NCBI GenBank assembly: GCA_024336345.1
Contig: JANFOG010000001.1
Span: 3,534,001-3,598,000, forward strand
Direction: 5' to 3'
Source of the DNA: Mariannaea sp. PMI_226
Lineage: Eukaryota; Ascomycota; Sordariomycetes; Hypocreales; Nectriaceae
Length of the DNA: 64,000 nucleotides
This document shows positions 56,601 to 64,000 of the stretch, in pieces. Made by a program: the position numbers and the translations under genes. The notes under the pieces are model-generated. The model did not search any database. It had not been told where the DNA came from and was given only the letters and a program-made list of their open reading frames with translations. The first letter of the stretch is position 1. Each line of letters starts with the position of its first letter.

Positions 56601-57250
56601 AACCTATCCAAACCCTTCCAGCTTCACAACTTCGGATTCAGCACCCCATCTCCGAGAACACCTGTGTCTATAATGGCATTAGAACACCTAGTACCGAGAT
56701 GGGGAGGCAGACCTAGAATCGAACCTCGTTTGCTAATGCGCATTTCACAACAGCATCTACAGCTCAAGGCCTACGGGTAACACCGATCACGATCGCCTCA
56801 CGAGTATCAAGTAAGCTGCGATAGTCTGAGGTATTTCAGCTTGTGATACTAACGCATAACTAGAATTAAGAAAGAACTCGAGCGACTGGAGAAGAATAAA
56901 GCCCGCCGTCAAGCCAGAGAACAGCAAAAAGAATTACACCAAAAGGCCAACGCTGGGGATGCAGCATCCCCCAACGCTACTGGTGCCGATAAGATCCCCA
57001 CCGGAACGACGAGAAAGTGTGCCAACTGTGGGCAAGTCGGCCACATCAAGACGAATAAGAAGTGCGCCATCCCCCTTCTGCACTCCATTATTCTATTCGC
57101 ACTTTCTTTTGAAGGAGCATCAACTAATTTTGTGGTGTTAGATTATGTCCTCTGCTTAACGGCACAATGAAAGCAGACAATGGGGCTGCAGAGCACGGAG
57201 GCTTTGGAAACTACAGTGCGCCTACAGGGAATGCTGGATCACCGATTTAA
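53601..57250 (+). CDS. TAF1: TFIID subunit TAF1
   Basis: Three exons: 53601-56593, 56864-57061 and 57142-57250, giving about 1099 aa. The N-terminal 130 residues are acidic (ISDDDLPEEEEPS), in the position of the TBP-inhibiting TAND region. The centre, about residues 430-900, is the TAF1-specific DUF3591 region (SMPAIKLSWPYYKVKLGG; YRFLLPEDRSPFSLFGTVDA; NRMKMLAFRMIRHSTSDNCQ). Splicing of a 270-nt intron joins LEMRE to IKKELERLEKNKARRQAREQ, and a second 80-nt intron completes the zinc knuckle CANCGQVGHIKTNKKLCPLL. No bromodomain is present, as expected for fungal TAF1, where a separate Bdf1-type protein supplies it. Role: scaffold of TFIID at Pol II promoters. Reading through intron 1 stays open for 62 codons, then stops at 56778-56780, so an unspliced transcript would lose the zinc knuckle. 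Confidence 0.95.
56676..56739. other. Inverted repeat inside TAF1 intron 1
   Basis: GCATTAG at 56676-56682 and CTAATGC at 56733-56739 are complementary and enclose further imperfectly pairing sequence (GACCTAG, CGAG/CTCG). The minus strand also holds GGTTCGATTC, which resembles a tRNA B box, but no A box or cloverleaf was found. Possibly a structured intronic element. Confidence 0.35.
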
Positions 57251-60200
57251 GAGAGAAAAACGGGACAGAGTGTTTTTTCCCCCCATTTTTTTTTTCCTTT
57301 CAATTTATTTGTTAAAATTGTGGTAGGGATACGGAGCATACTGCTGGCTTTTGGGTTGGGGAGGCAATTGCATGCGTTACGGAGTTAGGGTATTGGCTGA
57401 GGATTTGTTCTGAATCACTCAGACGCCGGTCATTGGGAGGAGCAAGGAAATGCATGTCAAAAGGGACGGAAAACTTGTTCTTCACGCACGTTCATTCACA
57501 CAATAATACCCTGTAGCATAGTAGCTCAGTTTGTAATGATTACGGCGGGTGCGACTCGTCTCTTCTTCCATAACCCGGGTCATTTGGTTCTCGAAAACAA
57601 CTGGCGTGAGTAAGTAGCGACCAGGACGATGACTACAAAGTTTTTTATGATAAATACCAGCAGCTCCAATGTGCTTGACACATAGAATAGCAACATGTGA
57701 GAAAGGTGGGCTAGACCGAGGCTAATGCCAAGTCATGAGTATGGATTAGCCACCATGGTGATACGTGATGCCAGGCTCGGGCCGGGACCCCACGGCACGA
57801 GGAAGAGGAAGCGAGGCGGTGAGGCGGTGTTTGACAACTACCGACAGCTCCGTGTTGATATTCTTCATATTATGGTAGTGCTGAGAAGTGGAGGCTTAGG
57901 AGTAATGAGGGGTGAGGAAAACATAAAGGAGGTGAGACGTGGTGGTAGCAGTGGTGATGGTGGTGGTGATGATGAATGTGCTGTTGGTTGGTATGGAACG
58001 AAAAGTGGGCTAATTTGGCATATTTTAGCCACATTTTGTTCTTCGCTGGTCGTATCCTTCGTACCTCATCCATCTGGCAAAACGGGGCTAAAGGCCTCAA
58101 ATGGATCCACTCCGTGATGTGTGAAAACAGGGTTAATTGGGCGAGAAGATTTTGCCCATGAAGCGAGGAGGCAAAGAAGGACGAGCGTCATCAATTTCGT
58201 ATGTGATCGAGTCCAGGATGTTGGATTGGAAGAAAGGCTGGTGGCCCGGTGAGATATTTTTAGCAACGGGACGGACGGACGTTGTGGACCTGGGGCCAAC
58301 CGGGGGGACTAGGAGCCCACCACTTCCCACCATCACCGCCGTCATCGTTGAGCGTCCCGTCAGCTTCCGGAGCCAATCAGTCCGGTCGTGAAGCCTCCCA
58401 GGAAGATGATTGACTTGGCAGACAAGGGGGCGTGAGAAACGCTGGCGCTTAACGGGAGAGGGGGACCGGGTGTTCTTGTGGTGTATTTCGTTCGTGGTAT
58501 TTCATCGCTCACCAACAAATTTCCCGAGAGAAGAGAGGCTGTGATTCGCATTGGTGGCCGAGGCTGTGGCCAAGTCCTGACGGATCACCAACAAGGCTGG
58601 GAGAGTGTTACAGTCTCACAACATCTCTCAGCTGAGAGAAGAATTCAGATGCCATTACCAGCATCCCTCAGCAGTATCCCTCTCCATCCCCGCTCAATAG
58701 TTTGAGGCAGCCAAGTTGCAACTACAAAATTATCTCACGCAATGGCTCGACTTGGACGGCAAATACGAACATACTAGCAGCAGCGCGATGCAGAATAAGT
58801 GCTTGCATCTTCCCTCTTGCCCGGTCTGACCGTCATGGTACCGCATAGCCTCGCCAAGAGAAGGCGGCCGCATGTTCCCCGGCCACCCTTTTGTTCCCGT
58901 TCGAAGCATGGCGATGTGACATGGAGACAAAAAGGGGTGGGGTTAAATGTCTTCTGGAAAACCCAGGCAATTGCAGAAGCTTTGACACACAAAGTGCTTC
59001 ATTTCATAGCAACCTGTAGACAAACTGTTTCCCCCTCCCCGCCTCATCTCAGATGAGATGCCTGCGTTAGGCACACAATGTTGAGGCTCAGCGACATGCG
59101 GACTAGGGTGTGAAACGACAAATCTAGGCATTCTGAATTGTTGTTGGTCAAATGTTTCGACAGCCGGCGGTAGAGCAAGTTGACTGCCTCAAATGAGCGA
59201 AGAAAAAGATGCGCTGGCAGGTGGAGAGGATGGAAACAAGCAACTACTAACTTGAGCGGCATTGACTGTACGTAACGTTAGTTAGACCCGTTGTTCGCTT
59301 AGGCACGAAGGGCGTCCAGGGGCAAGGATGCAAATGCCTCGAGACTGTGCAGACGTAATCTGTACAAAGCACTGAGCTGCTCGATACAATGCTAACCCAC
59401 TACCCCAACCTCCGTCCTCGCATCACTTGCTTCCACAGCCTTAAACTTGTTGGTACCGAAAAGGAGGATGAGGCAGGGGAAGAAAAATCTGTTTGGCTTA
59501 CACGACCAAGCCAGGACATGGTCAAGGCTTTCGGAATGTTTGTATTCGATCTAAGGATGGGAAAATGTGTATACGTACTAGATACATGCGGCTACTGAGC
59601 CGATGAAGGAACAAAAAAAAAAGGGAATGATGGAAATGATTTTTTACAAGAAAGAGGGCGGTTAGTCCATGTACTCGTTCATGACTCTCGAGGCGGGGGG
59701 AGGGTTGCTGCAGGCTATCCATGAGGATGGGAAATGGGGGTTCGAGGGCACCCTCCATGATGCATGATCGACAGAACCTCGAAGTACGAATTTCATGTAC
59801 ACTTATTGCTAAACGTACCTATACGGGTGCAAGCTGTCTCAATTTTTTCCTGCATTGTGTGGTTGTCTGCCATGCTGGTCGACGGTGGAGCTGGTCACGA
59901 GACGACCAAAACGAGACAGCTTCCGGGTTAGAGAAGCAGCATGGCGGGGATGGGAGGTTGGGAGACGGACGAGAGAAGGAGGAGCAAAATTCCGAATGGC
60001 TTGATTGACCTATCGCCTTCTTGAGTAAGTTGCAGTACTTCTTCATGCTTCACACGGGCTTCTAGGGGGTTCGTCAAGGGGTGAACCTCGTGGCTGCAGC
60101 CGTTGGCGGTTTGCTACACCAAAAATGTTCCATAGCTCTCTGCGGGAGCTGGAGCTGGCCCTAAAGGTGCTCGGTGGGCTGTGTGCTATGCCCAACCCTA

Positions 60201-60619
60201 ACTAGACAAGCAGCAGTGATAACAAGCTGCAGGAGACTCCACTGGAGAAACATGGGATCTCCTAGTGCTATTGAAATAAGGAGAAAATACGGTGGGAAAA
60301 TGGGTCGCTGCCGCCGCCACCATCGTCGTTGCCGGCTGTTCTCTCGACCCTCTTCAGTCTCCCTTGCGGCATGCCGATTTTGGCGGTATATTAGTACCTA
60401 AGAGGTACGTGTGCATGCAAGCGTAGATGGGGATAGCGTATGAGTTGCAGCAGGGGATAGAAGAGTTGCATGGCAGCATCATTGGCCATTTGGCTAGACA
60501 ATTCTATCACCTCAGGTACTGTGTTTGTACTGCCTGCTTGCGAACGCTGGTTCTTCGATGCGGCTTCATCTCATCATCTGCAAGGTAATGGATGTACGTA
60601 CTCTCTGTGCAGTCCACGA

Positions 60620-60650
60620 CACACACACTCTCTCTCTCTCTCACTCACTC
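60620..60650. repeat. (AC)n(CT)n(CACT)n microsatellite
   Basis: AC units, then about seven CT units, then CACT repeats, in direct succession. Confidence 0.85.
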
Positions 60651-61589
60651 ACGCACGACCTTGTCTATTATTAGAACGGATAGAGCTCCCACCCCCCGGG
60701 CGACCCCTTCTTCAACCCATTTTTTACGCCAGATTCAGCCCCATTTCGCATCCCATCCCCCCCCATATCCCATTTTCGCGCGGCGCATTCGCATCGCATC
60801 GCATCACACATCACACCTCACATCACATTGCATCCTCATTGCAGAGTCACTGGCCGCAAATCTCGAAAATCCGCGCTAAGAACTGAGACCTTTATGAACG
60901 CTGGTCGCGCGCACTACTGTTATATGATCCTTGTCCTTTGACTACGGGTCATCTGTACGTTATATTTTTCTTGTTTTCTTGGTCTTCTTGTTGTTTCTCA
61001 TTGTTCCAAAGTAAGTATGCTATGTGGGCAAACCATCGTTTAACCTCCCCCTCTCCTAAAAAAAAAGAAACAAAAAAAAGACGTGTTTGCGTCGGGGACG
61101 ACGCTCAAAAGGAGGAACTACGCTTGCCTCTGGGTTCGAGATTGATAAGTGCACGAGAGAACGAGAGAGACAGAGCACTGGGAGTTCTTCGAGAACCATT
61201 GAGATATGAGAGACTAACGGTGCCAAAGAAACGTAGAAATCTCGCAAAGCCCCACGCCAGCTCTTGTCAACACTCGAAACAACCTTAAGTTAGCGTTGAT
61301 CTCCTCCTCCCTTGCTCCTCTACCGAACTCCTCGTCTCCCTCCATCAGGTGCATCTTCTTTCTGTTGCTAGTTCCCCTGTTGGTGCTGCCGCTTCTCAAC
61401 CTCTTCATCATATTCTGGTTCTTCCACTTTCGCTCTTGGCTCCTTCTCTGTCACCGTTTCCTCACTCCAGACGTTGTCAATCAAGGCAGCAACGCGCAAC
61501 CAGTAACATCAACCAGCCAGCAAATTAGTCGGACATAACGGAGTAAAGGACACTATTTCTCAAATAAGGATATTGTGCGTGTATTCTCC

Positions 61590-61617
61590 ATCTATCTATC
61601 TATCTACCTACCTACCT
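61590..61617. repeat. (TCTA)n(CCTA)n tetranucleotide repeat
   Basis: TCTA repeated, grading into CTAC/CCTA repeats, in the region upstream of the MADS-box gene. Confidence 0.85.
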
Positions 61618-62654
61618 GTTCTTTGGCAGCATCCAACATCCATGCCCCAAGTTATCCGTTTCAGAGGAGAGGAAAAAAAAAAAACAAGCGAAAGAAGCAA
61701 AGGAAAGAAGAAAAAAAAACATGAACATGAAAACAACCCCCAAAAAATTGTTTGAAAAAACGAAAAAAAAACATCACTCATTCATTTCTTCATTTGTCCT
61801 TTGGATAATAATTCTTACAGCACTTTTTAGCTCCTCTCCCAGGCTGGACAAGGTCCCCCCCGAAGCCAGGTACCGTGTACTTGTACTAGTCCAGCTCGCA
61901 CGTTCATTGGTACACCTCCCGCGCTACGTCCGAAGTACCGCCACAGCCTCACGAAGCTGCTGTGCTACACGCCCTTGCAACGGCCACTGGGTCTCAATTT
62001 CCCAGCTCCTCCCTGGCTCACTTGTCCCTGGGTCCTCCACCTCTCTCTCTTTCGGCCTTGCACTCCTCGCAAACCTAGCTGTCTCATCAATCTCTCTTCC
62101 ATCTCACCTCGTCCTCGTCTCTTTTTCTCCTCCACCTTCAGAAAGGCGAGGCATTCACACTTTGACGCCGTCGCGCATCCCTGGTCGCTCAAGATACAGG
62201 AATCCAATCATCCTTTGGACTGCTCCTTTCGTCCTTTCTCCATTTAGCTCATAACATTACCTCCTTGTCCTACCTTCAATTTTTTTTTCCATTTCCGGTC
62301 CTACGATACCCGCACTGCGTCCCTCACACCAAATCCACAGGCCTTTCTTTGTCGTCCCGTCTCGCTTACGCCGCCAACCCTGGATTCGCGAAAAAGTCCA
62401 CCATCGAGTCAACCCGTCTGGCGCGGCGTCCACTCCAAGTTGGTTGCCATCGCCCCGTCCTCGTCTTGGTTCGCGCAGCCCCTTGACGTAAAGCCCCGAC
62501 GCTGCCGCCATCTACTTCGACTATCTCGCCCGCCTGTTACTTACTCCTCCTTGTGTTCGACGCCACCGCGCAATCCGTCATCTCTCTCGTTCCCCCCGCG
62601 TGGAAACGCGACGGCTAGCACTCGCCATCGACCCAAGTTTCGCAACACATCACC

Positions 62655-64000
62655 ATGGGCCGAAGAAAGATTGAAATCAAAGCCATCAAAGATGACAGGA
62701 ACCGTTCCGTGTATGGCTCTCCTATTATGTTTCCTCCACGCGTCATCAATCTACTTTTGGCGACTCTAAGCTAACTTGCGCGCTTTAGCACCTTTCTGAA
62801 GCGAAAAGGCGGCCTGTTCAAGAAGGCTCACGAGCTCTCCGTCCTATGCTCCGTCGATGTCGCCGTTTTCATATTCGGAAACAACAAGAAGCTGTACGAG
62901 TACTCGTCGGCCGATATGAGAGATCTCATCACTCGATACCAATATGTGAGTCCCAGAATTCTCACCATTTGCCAGTGCATTTGCGGCCCATATAATTCTA
63001 CAGAAAGCTAATAAACTCGGCAGCATGGCGGTCCCAGCGAACACAAGGGTCCTTCCGATTTCAACGGTGGCAATGACGACGATGACGATGAGGAAAATGA
63101 GGGCACTCCTCCACGCGGTCATGATGGTATGGACGGCCAAATGATGCCTCCTCAATTTCACGGACAGCCCCAACCTCCGTTCCCTCAAATTCAGCATCAT
63201 ACACCCTCAGCATCACCGCCGATTGGCACCAACGGTGGACACTTCCAAGCGCATCCGGGTCACCACATCCAGCGCGGACATACACCACAGCCTCCGATCG
63301 GGTCGCGGCCGGGTTCCCGCAACGATATGCGAGGACGAATCGGACCCGGAATGGTTGCTCAGCAAGGTCCGCCTCCCGGGCCTTCTGGTCCTCCTCACCC
63401 CAACATCAGTTATATGCCGACTCCTCCTATCTTCAACGCTCCTGGAATGATGCCTCCTCAGGGACCATATCCGTATACCCCCCAACCACAGCAGCACAGT
63501 CAGGTACATCCGCCTCCCCCTCCCCCTCCGCAACATCAGCATTCGCATCAGCATCCCCAACACCAGCAACCTTATATGGACGAGCGAAGAACCCCTCAGC
63601 CTCCTGCCTTCACCTCACAGCCCCCCACACAAGGTCTCCAAGCTCCAGTGCGCCATGAGCCGTCTCCTCAACCAAATCATCAACAATTACCGCCGAATCC
63701 ACCTCACATCTCACCCCCTCCGCCACAACCAATGAGTCAACCCGAACGGCGCATGCAGGATCCCCCTCCGCCTCCCCCCATAGAGCCGAAGACCGAATCT
63801 CAGGATCGACCTCAGCCACCCCTGCTCAACACTGATACAGCAATCAAGAAGTTGCCCCAGCGTAAGTCTCACAGCATCTTCACACCGATCGAGGAAAATC
63901 GTTCGATTCTGTCGCAGCATCTTGCGTCGTTTGCTTCAGAACCCATCAAGTCGGAGCTCGGCACATCTGTTACTGCATCTGGTCCCGCAAGCCGGTCACA
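62655..64000 (+). CDS. RLM1: MADS-box transcription factor, RLM1/MEF2 type (partial, runs off window)
   Basis: Exons 62655-62710, 62789-62945 and 63024 to the window edge; the third exon is still open at base 64000. The start ([18 protein letters not shown]) and the next exons ([20 protein letters not shown], then [19 protein letters not shown]) form a complete SRF/MEF2-type MADS domain, residues 1-60, followed by the short MEF2-like extension [11 protein letters not shown]. After it comes [20 protein letters not shown] and a long Pro/Gln/His-rich disordered region. Yeast Rlm1 is the transcription factor of the cell-wall-integrity MAP-kinase (Slt2) pathway, and fungal RlmA has the same role, so that is inferred here. 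A conserved-looking segment near the window end ([20 protein letters not shown]) may be a kinase-docking or phosphorylation region. The C-terminus is outside the window. Confidence 0.94.

Larger units (their letters stand above)
57251..62654. other. Gene-poor 5.4-kb region upstream of MADS-box gene
   Basis: No gene supported. After the TAF1 3' flank (T-rich near 57285-57300) the DNA is of mixed composition with many short open frames. These include a 130-codon frame at 57725-58117, whose other strand encodes a His run from GTG/ATG repeats, and a 177-codon frame at 61721-62254. From about 61.3 kb the sequence becomes strongly pyrimidine-rich (CCTC, TTTC) up to the start at 62655, the look of a long leader/promoter. 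Simple repeats sit at 60620-60650 and 61590-61617. Confidence 0.5.

Noticed and set aside
56712..56731. tRNA-like B box on the minus strand within TAF1 intron 1
   Set aside because: No A box, anticodon arm or acceptor pairing; kept only as part of an inverted-repeat observation.
57725..58117. 130-codon open frame after TAF1
   Set aside because: Driven by GTG/ATG-type repeats (poly-His on the other strand); no homology cue.
61721..62254. 177-codon open frame upstream of the MADS-box gene
   Set aside because: Composition mirrors the CT-rich leader (Ser/Pro/Leu-rich), no motif; more likely an upstream frame in a leader than a gene.

Overview
The window reads as nuclear DNA of a filamentous ascomycete, most likely Sordariomycetes/Hypocreales (order inferred from gene content and intron style; no marker gene settles it). 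Protein genes are broken by short GT-AG introns (about 48-140 nt) with CTAAC/CTGAC-like branch sites. The genes include Zn2Cys6 regulators, a PDR-type ABC transporter, a PTH11-like rhodopsin-domain protein, GUP1, TAF1 and an RLM1-type MADS-box factor. I support fifteen protein genes and two tRNA genes; the last protein gene runs off the right edge. Exon coordinates come from reading splice sites and frames by eye, so internal junctions are less certain than gene identities.

Layout: 1.1-2.9 kb, F-box protein (+). 4.0-6.6 kb, conserved coiled-coil protein of unknown role (-). 11.1-12.1 kb, multi-pass membrane protein (+), convergent with GUP1 (-, 12.4-14.5 kb). 15.6-27.1 kb is the most coherent block: Zn2Cys6 regulator (-), ABC transporter (+), second Zn2Cys6 regulator (-), short-chain dehydrogenase (+). 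Each regulator starts head-to-head with an enzyme or transporter gene. 30.5-34.9 kb: PTH11-like receptor (-) head-to-head with a BAHD/trichothecene-acetyltransferase-like enzyme (+). 35.7-36.0 kb: tandem pair of initiator tRNA-Met genes. 40.2-45.4 kb: GNAT acetyltransferase (+), third Zn2Cys6 regulator (-), DJ-1/PfpI protein (-). 51.5-57.3 kb: Gly/Ser-rich surface protein (+) and TAF1 (+). 62.7 kb to the edge: MADS-box RLM1-like factor (+, partial).

Between these lie long gene-poor stretches (6.6-11.1, 27.1-30.5, 36.0-40.2, 45.4-51.5 and 57.3-62.7 kb) with homopolymer tracts, microsatellites and a few degenerate coding-looking fragments. No CRISPR array, rRNA operon or intact transposase gene was seen.

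How the genes may work together (inference): regulator + PDR efflux pump + regulator + SDR, followed by receptor + acyltransferase, looks like a chemical-defence or xenobiotic-response neighbourhood (modify and export) rather than a biosynthetic cluster, because no PKS, NRPS, terpene or P450 gene is present. The most specific small-scale observations are a probable 3-nt micro-exon that completes the Zn2Cys6 motif of the third regulator, a CGG-N11-CCG/9-bp inverted repeat upstream of the ABC gene, and a perfect 23-bp palindrome upstream of the acyltransferase.
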